Of a DNA stretch of 64,000 nt, positions 1 through 7,741 are shown piece by piece. The number at the start of each line of letters is the position of its first letter. Positions within the stretch are counted from its first letter, which is position 1. The DNA is from Chloroflexota bacterium (GTDB lineage Bacteria > Chloroflexota > Limnocylindria > QHBO01). The stretch covers positions 677,141-741,140 of the forward strand of contig JBBPIR010000001.1 of the NCBI GenBank assembly GCA_038040195.1. The letters are read 5' to 3'. The notes beneath the pieces were generated by a model that was given only the letters and a program-made list of their open reading frames with translations, was not told the origin of the DNA and did not search any database. The translations under genes and the position numbers were made by a program.

Positions 1-376
1 CGACCGAGTAGCCAAGGCTGTCGTCCACGACAATCCGATGATTGCGCGCGCCAGCCAATACGAGCGACGCGGCTTCGCCCTTGTCCCTTCCAGGCTCGGA
101 TCCCCAGCGCAACCGAAGATCCCGGTATTCCGTGAGATGCTCGGCGGCCTCCAGCTCCTCCTCCGTAAACCAATCGGTGCCCCTAACCTCCGGCCCGGTC
201 TCGCCACCGTCGAGCTCCTCGCAGACCTCAGCGAGGAGATGGGCGCGGCCAGCGAAACGGCCTCGCACCAGAGCGAGCAGACCACCGATCCGCAAGCTGA
301 TTAGAGCGCTGGAGTCGAATATCCACTCCCCTTCTCTGGGGTCGTAGACATCACCTCTAAGGCGCTTCGCCGCCAT
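1..376 (-). CDS. PIN-like domain protein, partial (C-terminus beyond window)
   Basis: I read this gene by translating the minus strand; it runs off the left edge with 125 codons visible. It starts MAAKRLRGDVYDP and contains WIFDSSALISL near the N-terminus, then DKGEAASLVLA and IVVDDSLGY. The spacing of an early Asp, a Glu after a Gly and a late Asp-Asp fits a PIN-type ribonuclease fold (inference). The ATG lies inside the end of the upstream ImmA gene, overlapping it by 20 bp, so the two are probably translationally coupled. Context with an XRE regulator and an ImmA/IrrE peptidase suggests the effector of a toxin-antitoxin-like cassette. The missing C-terminus prevents a firm family call. Confidence 0.72.
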   Translation of the reverse strand, partial: MAAKRLRGDVYDPREGEWIFDSSALISLRIGGLLALVRGRFAGRAHLLAEVCEELDGGETGPEVRGTDWFTEEELEAAEHLTEYRDLRLRWGSEPGRDKGEAASLVLAGARNHRIVVDDSLGYSV

Positions 377-1091
377 CGTCGCCGGCGCTGCGGGCTGTGA
401 ATAGGCGCTCAAGGGCGCCCGGATCGGTCTCGATTAGTTCAGCGAGCCTCTCCAAGGTGATGGCACCGTCCGAATACGCCTTTACGGCCCGTCGAACGTA
501 CTCGACTGGAAAGGCAGTGATTGCCGGCGGAGCCGGCATCTCCAGGCTCTCGGGAAGGACTCCGATCTTGTCATCCAGCAGGACGTCGCGGCGTCGGGCG
601 CCACCGTAGAGGAGCGAACAGTTGTGAAGCCGGTAGACCAACGCTTCATAACTCACGCCGAACTCGGTGGCCGTATCGAGTACCCACTCCGGCGTCACAT
701 GCCGACGTGGGGGCGTGCGTTCACGAAGGGCCGACTCAGGCATCAGCAGGGCGGCTGCAAATGAGTTTGCGGCCCTTTCCTGGGGATCGCCGCCGGTCTT
801 GGTTACGTCTTGGTCAACCGCCACGCTGTGCCCGAGCGCGTGGTGGCCAGCTTCATGTGCGGCGGTGAACCGGAAGCGAGGCAGGTACTTGGAACCATTA
901 AGGAGAACGAACCCCAGGTCCTGCCGGCGAATGTACATTCCGTCCGGTCCTTGGCGCCCAAGGTGCTTGAGCACCACCTTAAGACCCATTTGGCGGAGGA
1001 GCCCGACAATGTCTGGAATCGGGCCGTCAGGAACCCGGAGCCTCTCGCGGAGCTCGTCAGCCTGGCGTGCGATATGGCCGTAGTTGAGCAC
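357..1091 (-). CDS. ImmA/IrrE family metallo-endopeptidase
   Basis: A 244-residue protein with a zinc-peptidase HEAGH motif (His79, Glu80, His83) after FTAAH. This is the hallmark of ImmA/IrrE (DUF955) proteins, which cleave a partner XRE repressor to release its targets. The C-terminal half (about 150-244) is helical and lacks an obvious second domain. It lies 5 bp downstream of the XRE gene on the same strand, and its end overlaps the PIN-like gene, so the three form one operon. By family logic the neighbouring XRE protein is the likely substrate, but cleavage is not shown by sequence. Length and motif look intact. Confidence 0.9.
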   Translation of the reverse strand: MLNYGHIARQADELRERLRVPDGPIPDIVGLLRQMGLKVVLKHLGRQGPDGMYIRRQDLGFVLLNGSKYLPRFRFTAAHEAGHHALGHSVAVDQDVTKTGGDPQERAANSFAAALLMPESALRERTPPRRHVTPEWVLDTATEFGVSYEALVYRLHNCSLLYGGARRRDVLLDDKIGVLPESLEMPAPPAITAFPVEYVRRAVKAYSDGAITLERLAELIETDPGALERLFTARSAGDDGGEAP

Positions 1092-1096
1092 GCCGG

Positions 1097-1477
1097 CTAG
1101 TCACCGGCGCGGCCGGCCAGGAACTCGTACCGCTCGATGAACTGCTCGAACCAGTCCACGGCCGACCGGGTGGAACTCCGTGATGCGTCCTGAGTCCGCA
1201 GTAGTGCGCCGACCGGCTCATCGTCTGCTGCCGCAAGGAAGAACTCGATGCTCTGGTCGGTAGCCTCCGCCAAGCGCTCCAGTTGGAGCGTTGAGAGGCT
1301 ACCGTTCCGCTCAGCGGCCCGTAGTTGGTCGGCAGTCGTGCCCACACGCCGGGCCAATGTCGCTATGGGAAGCCCGCTGCGCTCACGGGCGGTAGCTATG
1401 CGCTGGCCTAAGCGCACGGCAACAGACGGCAGGGCTGCCTCCTCAATCGCTGGCATCGGGCGCCTCAGTTTGGTCAT
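1097..1477 (-). CDS. XRE-family helix-turn-helix regulator
   Basis: A 126-residue protein with a Cro/CI-type HTH at about residues 25-80 (GQRIATARERSGLPIATLAR, then GTTADQLRAAERN). It is the first gene of the leftward XRE-ImmA-PIN operon and is presumably its repressor as well as the likely target of the adjacent ImmA peptidase. The C-terminal 45 residues carry no recognisable domain. An internal ATG (MPAIEEA) about eight codons in is an alternative start. No clear operator was seen in the 190 bp upstream. Confidence 0.85.
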   Translation of the reverse strand: MTKLRRPMPAIEEAALPSVAVRLGQRIATARERSGLPIATLARRVGTTADQLRAAERNGSLSTLQLERLAEATDQSIEFFLAAADDEPVGALLRTQDASRSSTRSAVDWFEQFIERYEFLAGRAGD

Positions 1478-1918
1478 CAGGTGCGGGATGTCAACCCAAG
1501 CCGGATGCTAATCGGTTGTAACCGAGCACCGCATGCCAGATACGCATGACGTGTGCGGAGCGTGACTCATCCGGACTCTAGAGCGGGTACGCGTCGAGAT
1601 CGCGCCTGGACGCAAGGGGATCGCCGATGACCCCAACCTACCACTCACTGCGTGATGAGCGAGCGTGCTAGATGCGATAGAACGGCCGGCGAATAGCCGG
1701 GCTGCACCCTCGTCGGAATGTCAAGACCGCGCACGAATGGCTCATTCCAGATTCGAACACCTGATACGCAGTCAGACACCCGGGCGTGGATTGCATGCCT
1801 TCACAAGACCTCTCAGTCTGAACAAGCTGTACCACGCCGGGCCAGCCGTTTAACCCGCGCGTCGTGGAAATCACTCCGTTATCAAGCAGGAGCCACCGCA
1901 GCAGCGGACGGCGAGGGG
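1478..1918. other. gene-free stretch
   Basis: About 440 bp with no convincing gene. It holds an imperfect hairpin (arms 1779-1789 and 1832-1841, CGTGG paired with CCACG at the core). A TTCGAA sequence at about 1751 resembles a tRNA T-loop, but its flanks do not pair, so I do not call a tRNA. Confidence 0.5.
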
Positions 1919-2437
1919 TCAGGTCGACAGCGTCTCGGGCGCAGCCGGAGGCGGCAGGAAGGCGGCGACCAGCGCGCCGGCCACAGCCAACCCCAAGATA
2001 ATCCAGCTCACCGCCGGGTCGTAGAGGACGTCCACCGGCAGGAACGCGTCGAGCGACCAGGAGCCCGGACCGAGCACCTGAACCGCGAAGGCGCCGGCCA
2101 GCAGCGCCAGCGGCCACTCGATCCCGCCATCCGCGTTCCAGAAGCCCTTTGCCCAGTGCGCTTTCTTGATGATTACGATGGTCTGGGCCACGAGCCCCGC
2201 GGCTGCGATCGGCACCAGCAGCCCCAGGATCAGCGCGATCCCGGCGAGCTCGGCCACCACCGAGATGGAGGTCCAGAAGAGGATCGGTCGGAGGCCCATG
2301 TGACCGATGGCGCCCTTCCAGCCCTCCCAGCCGGGCCCGCCCCACCAGCCGAGCAGCTTCTGGAGCCCGTGCGCGGCGAAGATGGCGCCGATCGTCGCGC
2401 GGAGCACCAACAGGGCAACGTCGGATTCCATGGTCAT
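1919..2437 (-). CDS. DoxX family membrane protein
   Basis: A 172-residue integral membrane protein with four or five hydrophobic segments. The N-terminal pattern RATIGAIFAAHGLQKLLGWW is typical of DoxX/SURF4-like proteins, and the mid-protein AELAGIALILGLL and IVIIKKAHWAKGFW segments fit the family. DoxX members are linked to thiosulfate:quinone oxidoreductase or oxidative-stress membrane complexes, but most, including this one, have no defined reaction. Two in-frame ATGs (MTMES) lie two codons apart and the first is used here. A longer reading frame on the same strand is an overlap artefact. It stands alone, divergent from folK. Confidence 0.85.
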   Translation of the reverse strand: MTMESDVALLVLRATIGAIFAAHGLQKLLGWWGGPGWEGWKGAIGHMGLRPILFWTSISVVAELAGIALILGLLVPIAAAGLVAQTIVIIKKAHWAKGFWNADGGIEWPLALLAGAFAVQVLGPGSWSLDAFLPVDVLYDPAVSWIILGLAVAGALVAAFLPPPAAPETLST

Positions 2438-2524
2438 GCGCTACGAATTCTAGAGCGAACCTGCCCCCACCAGTGGGCCGCGGCGTCCTGACAGGCAATC
2501 AGGGAGCCACCAAACCTACTACCG

Positions 2525-2530
2525 TAGGCT
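2525..2530 (+). promoter_or_regulatory. -10 box for leaderless folK
   Basis: TAGGCT lies 7 nt before the folK ATG, so transcription would begin at or next to the start codon. There is no Shine-Dalgarno sequence between them. No good -35 is visible. Confidence 0.45.
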
Positions 2531-2537
2531 AAATCAA

Positions 2538-3092
2538 ATGCGAGCCTGGGTCGGTCTGGGCGGGAACCTGGCGCGGTCGCTGGAGGCGTTTGCAAACGCC
2601 GTGGTTTCGATGACAGCGGTCGCCCAGGTTCGAGGGGTCTCCAGCCTGTACCGATCGGCCCCTCGTGAGCGCGAAAATCAGCCGGACTTCATCAACGCTG
2701 CGCTGGTGCTCGAGACCGAGCTGACCCCCCGGCCCCTGCTGGCCGAGCTGAAGGCTATCGAGCGCCGCATTGGGCGGGACCCGTTCGGAGAGCGATACGG
2801 GCCGCGCGTGATTGACCTTGATCTACTGGCCATCGACGACCTGTGCATCGACGACGTCCCGGATCTGGTGGTACCCCACCCGCGCCTGGCCGAGCGGAGG
2901 TTCGCGCTGGAGCCGCTGGCAGAGCTGGACCCCGACTTGCGCCCGTGGGCGGCGTGCCCGGGCGAGCGGCGCGAGCTAACGGTGGCCCAGGCACTGACCG
3001 CGGTCATGGACCAGGACGTGGAGGTGGTGGAGGGACCCGGCTGGGCGGGCGACATCGGTCCATCCGGAATCCGGCGTACAGTTGAGCCATGA
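2538..3092 (+). CDS. folK: 2-amino-4-hydroxy-6-hydroxymethyldihydropteridine diphosphokinase
   Basis: HPPK transfers pyrophosphate from ATP to 6-hydroxymethyl-dihydropterin in folate synthesis. The 184-residue protein starts with the family pattern VGLGGN and holds the signature [11 protein letters not shown], with Asp93 and Asp95 as the expected magnesium ligands, followed by [17 protein letters not shown]. It is complete, with a slightly long C-terminal tail. The stop overlaps the msrB start as ATGA, so the two are co-transcribed and coupled. No folB or folP is next to it. Confidence 0.95.
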   Translation: MRAWVGLGGNLARSLEAFANAVVSMTAVAQVRGVSSLYRSAPRERENQPDFINAALVLETELTPRPLLAELKAIERRIGRDPFGERYGPRVIDLDLLAIDDLCIDDVPDLVVPHPRLAERRFALEPLAELDPDLRPWAACPGERRELTVAQALTAVMDQDVEVVEGPGWAGDIGPSGIRRTVEP

Positions 3093-3511
3093 CCAACAAG
3101 ATCACCAAGGCCGAGGCCGACTGGCGGGCCGAGCTGACCCCGGAGCAGTACCACGTCCTGCGCGAGAAGGGTACCGAGCGGGCGTTCAGCGGGGCGCTGT
3201 GGGACGAGCATCGGCCCGGCACGTACCGGTGTGCGGGATGCGGGGCGGAGCTGTTCGCGGCGGACACGAAGTTCGAGTCCGGCACCGGGTGGCCCTCGTT
3301 CTATCAGCCGGCGGCCGCGGAGGCGGTGGACACCGAGACCGACCGCTCGTTGTTCATGAGCCGGACCGAGGTCATGTGTGCGAGCTGCGGCGGCCACCTG
3401 GGCCATGTCTTCAACGACGGCCCGCGTCCCACCGGCCTGCGCTACTGCATCAACTCGGCCGCCCTGAAGCTGGATCCATCCGAGCCGCGCGAGGAGATGG
3501 AGCAGGTCTAG
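3089..3511 (+). CDS. msrB: peptide-methionine (R)-S-oxide reductase
   Basis: MsrB reduces the R-epimer of methionine sulfoxide in proteins. The 140-residue protein has the structural zinc pairs Cys48/Cys51 (RCAGCGAEL) and Cys97/Cys100 ([11 protein letters not shown]), and the catalytic Cys120 in [11 protein letters not shown]. All catalytic elements are present, so this is the functional copy. It overlaps folK by 4 bp. Decayed fragments matching residues 48-55 plus about 115-140, 124-140 and 93-106 lie at 5.9, 12.4 and 13.9 kb. Confidence 0.96.
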   Translation: MTNKITKAEADWRAELTPEQYHVLREKGTERAFSGALWDEHRPGTYRCAGCGAELFAADTKFESGTGWPSFYQPAAAEAVDTETDRSLFMSRTEVMCASCGGHLGHVFNDGPRPTGLRYCINSAALKLDPSEPREEMEQV

Positions 3512-3568
3512 GCTGGTTGGGTCCCGAGGTACAGTCGGTCAGAAGTTGGACATCCGATTGAGGCCGGC

Positions 3569-4498
3569 ATGAAGGGCGGACTGTCCGGTCCTGACACGCG
3601 CGCCGGGGTGGTCCACGCCGTTTTGGCCGCGGTCTCGGCAGGAGCTCTGCTGTACCTCCCCGTCCTGCTGGTGGGCTACACCATGACCGTAGTGGCGGCC
3701 GTCGCCCGTGGCGAGGGCCTTGCCTGGCAGTCGAGCGTCGCGATGACGTACACGTTCCTCGGGATTCCGGCGGCAGTGGCGCTGTTCCTCCTCGTCATCC
3801 CCTACGCGCTGTTCCGGGCAGCCACCCGCCGGCTCGGCACCCAGCAAGCGGTGCGTTGGGTCGGCGGCCTCCTGGTCATCTGGCATGCCGGCGTGGCACT
3901 GATCAGTGTCGTGGGAGCCTCCTCGGCGGTCACCCCGGCGGCACAGGCTGACGCCATCTGGTCCCCGGTCGCGTTTGGCGTCGCGGCGGTCGTGATCCTG
4001 GTCGCCACCGTCGTGGCCGATAGACAGGCGAAGGGTGCCGCTGTCGCCTTGGCTGGCGCGCTGGCCGTCGCCCTCATCGGCCTGGTGGTCGTGCTGGTGG
4101 CGGTCTGGGGGACTCCCCTGAGAATCCCGACTGGTGCCCAAGAGGTGCACATCGTGGCCACGGAGACCGCGGTGCGGTTGGACCCAGCCACCGTTCACGC
4201 CGGGGACGTCTACTTCTTCTTCGACGCACCGGATGACCCGAGTGGCCATGCGGGTTTCACGTTCGTCAGTCGAGGATACCCAGGGCAGGGGGGCGGAGAC
4301 CCGGAGCCCATGAGCGACGAGGACGTGGCCCGGCTCGCGCAGGGCGATTACCAGGGAACCGCCCTCGACGGCGGATGGGCAGGTCAGGCGAAGTTCACAC
4401 TGCGCGAGGGGAATTACGTATTCCTCATCGCCGGTCCCGGCGGCGGCCAGCCGGGAGTCCCACCGCTCTCGATGGCAGTCCTGGAGGTCATTCCCTGA
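3569..4498 (+). CDS. membrane protein with C-terminal cupredoxin-like domain, unknown function
   Basis: 309 residues. Five hydrophobic segments are visible at about 15-45, 60-83, 97-117, 132-151 and 158-180. The last about 120 residues look extracytoplasmic: VHIVATETAVRLDPATVHAG, a central stretch with GHAGFTFVSRG, then GNYVFLIAGPGG. The beta-rich order and the AGDVYFFF pattern recall plastocyanin/cupredoxin domains, but I do not see the Cys and Met copper ligands, so copper binding is doubtful. The start ATG follows a GAGG motif. I do not recognise a named family. Confidence 0.65.
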   Translation: MKGGLSGPDTRAGVVHAVLAAVSAGALLYLPVLLVGYTMTVVAAVARGEGLAWQSSVAMTYTFLGIPAAVALFLLVIPYALFRAATRRLGTQQAVRWVGGLLVIWHAGVALISVVGASSAVTPAAQADAIWSPVAFGVAAVVILVATVVADRQAKGAAVALAGALAVALIGLVVVLVAVWGTPLRIPTGAQEVHIVATETAVRLDPATVHAGDVYFFFDAPDDPSGHAGFTFVSRGYPGQGGGDPEPMSDEDVARLAQGDYQGTALDGGWAGQAKFTLREGNYVFLIAGPGGGQPGVPPLSMAVLEVIP

Positions 4499-4657
4499 CA
4501 CGCGAGACGCAGCAGTCAGCCCGAGAGTCGCCTACTGAGCAGGTGGAGCCGACGCGGCCTAAGCGCCCGGTCCGCACTCTGACGTTCCCCACCGTTCCCG
4601 GCCTGCTAGCAGTAGCGCTCTGACGGGACGCCCAGGGACCGCCGCTAAGACGCTGCA

Positions 4658-5929
4658 ATGGATTCCAGACGCCACGCGCTGATCACTGCGGTGTTGGTGG
4701 TATTGGTCGCCTGCCAGACTGCGCCGCCCGAAGCGGCATCGTCAGAGACGGGATCTGGAAAGGCGCGGTCGTCAGCGCCGCCTCCCTCGGCTACGGCCCC
4801 CACGGTGGTGAGTCTCCAAATCGAGTGGGCCGAGCTGCCATTCGAAGGCGGCGTGTCCGCGGTCGTGGCTGACGGGACGCAATTCGTGGCCGTGGGCGTT
4901 GTCGACGGCAGCGTCGCCTCGTGGGCCTCGGGCGATGGAGTCACCTGGCGTCGGGACCCGGTGCCCGACTCCATCTTCGACGAGGACGTCGTTGGCCCGA
5001 CGGGTCTCCCGATCGACCTCGCGAGAGGTCCCGGAGGAGGACAACTGGTGCGCCTCGGCGACACGCTGTACTCCTTCGGTACTTCGAATTTCATGGACCA
5101 CAACTGGCCGGTTGGATGGAGGCGGACCGATGGGGCCGCATGGGAGTACATCGTCTCCGAGAGTGAATTCTTCTCGGCAGGCGTCGTCATGGACATCACC
5201 GCAAGCAACAGCGCCCTGCTGGCGGCGACCATGGGAGGGAACCCAGAAGTGCCCTCTGGCCTCGACTACGCGCACTCCGCGAGCACCTGGCTGTGGACGC
5301 CGGAGACGAGTTGGGTCCGCAGCGGGCTCGCAGCGACCCCCGAAGATCGGATCCACATCACGGCGACCGCGTGGAGCGACGGCACCTATGTCGCGGTGGG
5401 CGTCCGGGCGGAGCCGACTGAGGGTCAGACCCCGTCAAGCTGGCCGACGGCGCCGTCGATCTGGACGTCGGCTGATGGCCGCACCTGGGCAAACGTTAAT
5501 CCGCCCGAAGGCTTGGGTGCGCTCTGCACGGTGCGCGCGTTGCCGACTGGCGGCTTCATCGGGATCGAGATCGCTGACGGCGTGTTCACGGCGTGGACGT
5601 CCGAAACCGGTGCGGCGTGGACCGGATCGGGCCCGCTTCCCGCCCGCGGCTTGCTGCCTTCGGATGTGCCTGGGCCCTTCGTCCGAGGCTGCGCGGTCGT
5701 GCCGCTCGAGCGCGGCCTGCTTGCGACGTTGAGGACTGAAGACGGACTACTGACCTGGACGTCCACCGACGGCCGAACGTGGGAGCCGGGGGAGACGCTC
5801 GACCTATCGGTGTTTGGCCCGCCCGAGTTCGCCGCGGCGCTCGGCAGCGACGTCGTGATTTTCGGCAGGCGTCTCGATGCGTCAGGCGCCGGGACGCCGG
5901 TCCTCCTGCACGGCACGGTCCAGCCATGA
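4658..5929 (+). CDS. lipoprotein with beta-propeller-like repeats
   Basis: 423 residues. The N-terminus MDSRRHALITAVLVVLVACQ is a signal peptide with a lipobox-like Cys at about residue 19. Behind a Ser/Ala/Pro-rich linker come several recurrences of an Asp-box-like pattern (ASGDGVTWRR, TSADGRTWANV, TSTDGRTWEPG), typical of sialidase/BNR beta-propellers. It is probably an anchored extracellular binding or scaffold protein; no catalytic residues are evident. The TGA is followed within two bases by the decayed msrB fragment at 5932. Confidence 0.7.
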   Translation: MDSRRHALITAVLVVLVACQTAPPEAASSETGSGKARSSAPPPSATAPTVVSLQIEWAELPFEGGVSAVVADGTQFVAVGVVDGSVASWASGDGVTWRRDPVPDSIFDEDVVGPTGLPIDLARGPGGGQLVRLGDTLYSFGTSNFMDHNWPVGWRRTDGAAWEYIVSESEFFSAGVVMDITASNSALLAATMGGNPEVPSGLDYAHSASTWLWTPETSWVRSGLAATPEDRIHITATAWSDGTYVAVGVRAEPTEGQTPSSWPTAPSIWTSADGRTWANVNPPEGLGALCTVRALPTGGFIGIEIADGVFTAWTSETGAAWTGSGPLPARGLLPSDVPGPFVRGCAVVPLERGLLATLRTEDGLLTWTSTDGRTWEPGETLDLSVFGPPEFAAALGSDVVIFGRRLDASGAGTPVLLHGTVQP

Positions 5930-5931
5930 AA

Positions 5932-6038
5932 TGCTCGGGCCGGGGCGCCGAGCTGACCCCCGGCCTGCCGACTGCATCAACTCGGCCACCCTCAAGCTGG
6001 ATCCCGCCGAGACCCGCGAGGAGATGGAGCAGGTCTAG
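5932..6038 (+). pseudogene. decayed msrB fragment (internal deletion)
   Basis: Two blocks match the intact msrB at 3089. The first (5932-5955) encodes CSGRGAEL against CAGCGAEL at the first zinc motif. The second (about 5960-6038) matches the last 25 or so codons at nucleotide level, with about nine differences over roughly 85 positions, and ends with the same Glu-Gln-Val-stop. The middle of the gene is missing and a frame offset breaks the reading frame. One zinc Cys and the context of the catalytic Cys are lost, so it cannot be functional. Confidence 0.8.
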
Positions 6039-6114
6039 GTAAGATCAACGCTGTGGTGCTCGCCCACGCGGGCCTCTAGCCACTTCCTTACATCGCACGG
6101 CGGAGGTGCGTTCA

Positions 6115-6555
6115 ATGGGCGACACCGAGTTCTCCACCGAACGTCTTTTGGAGCAGGCATCGGGTAATCAGAGCGCCCTCTTCTTCGCGGCGCTCCGATG
6201 GGCTCGGGAGCGCGACGGATCGGTCGACGCCTGGGCGACATTTCTGGGCGAGGAGTTCGCCGAGGGCTGGGAAAGCATGCGCGAGGTTGGAGCACGGGAT
6301 GTCGCTCGGGCAGCGGGACTGAACTTCGCCTGCTCCGCCGATTCGACGTTCGTGCGTCTGGAGGGCGACGCCCAGCGGGCTGAGGCAGTGATCTCTGGGC
6401 CGGACGAGGAGTGGCTTCGCGATACGGGAGTATCGGTCGAGGACAACGACCGAGCGAACGAGCTGATCTTCCGGCGCATCGCCGAGTACATCGGGCTGTC
6501 CTTCCAGCTGAATCGGGACGACCAGGGCCTACACCTCGTCTTCGCGAAGAAATAG
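6115..6555 (+). CDS. conserved-looking hypothetical protein
   Basis: 146 residues from the ATG at 6115, chosen because GGCGGAGG lies 8 nt upstream; a GTG at 6106 would add three residues. The protein is acidic and mostly helical (ERLLEQASGNQSALFFAALRW near the N-terminus, IAEYIGLSFQLNRDDQ near the C-terminus). There is no signal peptide, membrane segment or catalytic motif I recognise. It ends just before an EamA transporter on the same strand, but nothing links their functions. Confidence 0.6.
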   Translation: MGDTEFSTERLLEQASGNQSALFFAALRWARERDGSVDAWATFLGEEFAEGWESMREVGARDVARAAGLNFACSADSTFVRLEGDAQRAEAVISGPDEEWLRDTGVSVEDNDRANELIFRRIAEYIGLSFQLNRDDQGLHLVFAKK

Positions 6556-6565
6556 CCATCGCCGG

Positions 6566-7504
6566 ATGGTCTCGGAGCCGATGAGCGCCACGCGGAGCGC
6601 CGTCGACTGGCCGGGCCTGGGCGCGGCGCTGGTCACGATCGGGCTGTGGGCCTCAGCCTTCGTGGGGATCCGGGCCGCCGGTGCGGACATCTCACCCGGT
6701 GCCCTGGCCTTTGGTCGACTCCTGATCGGGGCCGTGCTGCTGGGGAGCGTGGCGTTGATCCGGCGCGGTCCGTTGCCGCGCGGTCGGGACCTGGCCCTGG
6801 TGGTGGGCACCGGGGTGATCTGGTTCGCCGGCTACAACCTGTCGTTGAACGCGGCCGAGCAGGTGGTGGACGCGGGGACGGCGGCAATGCTGGTGTTCAT
6901 CGGTCCGCTCCTCATCATCCTCCTGGCCGGCGTGTTCCTGGGGGAGGGGTTCCCGCGGCGGGTGGTGCTGGGTGCGGCGGTGGCCTTCACCGGGATCTTG
7001 ATCATCGGGCTCACCGTGGCCGGTGCCGGGGGTGGTGCAGCCCCGATCTGGGGGATTGTCCTGTGCCTGGTCGCGGCGCTGACGGCGGCGATTGGGGTGA
7101 CCTTCGAGAAGCCCGTGCTGAGGCGGATCTCTGCGTTGAACGTGACCGCGTTGGCCTGCGTGGTCGGCGCGGTGGTAACCGCGCCGTTCGCTCCGCAGCT
7201 GCTGTCGGAGGTGGCGGTGGCGGAGCCCACTTCGGTGGGGTGGCTGGTCTACCTGGGGGTCTTCCCCACCTCGGTGGCGTTCACGACCTGGGCGTTTGCA
7301 TTGGGTCGGTCGGCGGCGGGTCGCTTGGCAACCACGATGTACTTGATCCCTCCAACCGCGATCGTCCTGGCGTGGCTCATCCTGGGTGAGGTGCCGCCGC
7401 TGGTAGCCATCCTGGGCGGGGCGCTGTCCATCGCAGGTGTGGTCATCGCCCAGAGTCGGGGCGCGTCGGCGCCCGCTCCAGCGATCGCCCCGGAAGTCGG
7501 GTGA
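6566..7504 (+). CDS. EamA/DMT-family transporter
   Basis: 312 residues with about ten hydrophobic segments in two repeated halves, as in EamA (DUF6) drug/metabolite transporters. The first half begins LVTIGLWASAFVGIRAAG and ends near GLTVAGAG; the second contains GWLVYLGVFPTSVAFTTWAF and TTMYLIPPTAIVLAWLILGE. These patterns are characteristic. The substrate (amino acids, metabolites or drugs) cannot be read from sequence. It starts 10 bp after the preceding gene and its stop overlaps a 34-codon reading frame as GTGA. Confidence 0.88.
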   Translation: MVSEPMSATRSAVDWPGLGAALVTIGLWASAFVGIRAAGADISPGALAFGRLLIGAVLLGSVALIRRGPLPRGRDLALVVGTGVIWFAGYNLSLNAAEQVVDAGTAAMLVFIGPLLIILLAGVFLGEGFPRRVVLGAAVAFTGILIIGLTVAGAGGGAAPIWGIVLCLVAALTAAIGVTFEKPVLRRISALNVTALACVVGAVVTAPFAPQLLSEVAVAEPTSVGWLVYLGVFPTSVAFTTWAFALGRSAAGRLATTMYLIPPTAIVLAWLILGEVPPLVAILGGALSIAGVVIAQSRGASAPAPAIAPEVG

Positions 7505-7605
7505 TCTGGCTCCGCGTAATCGGCGCGGTCCTGATCCTCGTCGTCTTCGTCGTCGTGGGGGTGATCGTGTTCAGCGCAATCTCGTCGACGCCGCTTTTGC
7601 GGTGA
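7501..7605 (+). CDS. 34-residue single-pass membrane peptide (putative)
   Basis: Short reading frame that starts at a GTG overlapping the EamA stop (GTGA). It encodes a strongly hydrophobic helix (LRVIGAVLILVVFVVVGVIV) followed by FSAISSTPLLR and a stop. The 4-bp overlap and the clean transmembrane profile favour a real coupled small protein, but at this GC content chance cannot be excluded. Confidence 0.4.
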   Translation: MIWLRVIGAVLILVVFVVVGVIVFSAISSTPLLR

Positions 7606-7741
7606 CGCTGACGCCCGTATCCTTCAGTCGATCCCGGACCGTCACCGAGCTGGCCAGCGGTTGTCGCCGCTCGTTGACGCACACGCAGTCTCCTAGCAGC
7701 ATGGACGCGGCCAACAGTGAGAGAGACGACCGAGGGACAGG

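Noticed and set aside
1740-1860. Possible tRNA (TTCGAA flanked by hairpin arms)
   Set aside because: The T-arm flanks do not pair and no acceptor or anticodon stem fits. Treated as chance.
1668-2498. 276-codon minus-strand frame over the DoxX region
   Set aside because: It overlaps the DoxX gene in another frame, has Arg/Ala/Pro-rich shadow composition, and no domain.
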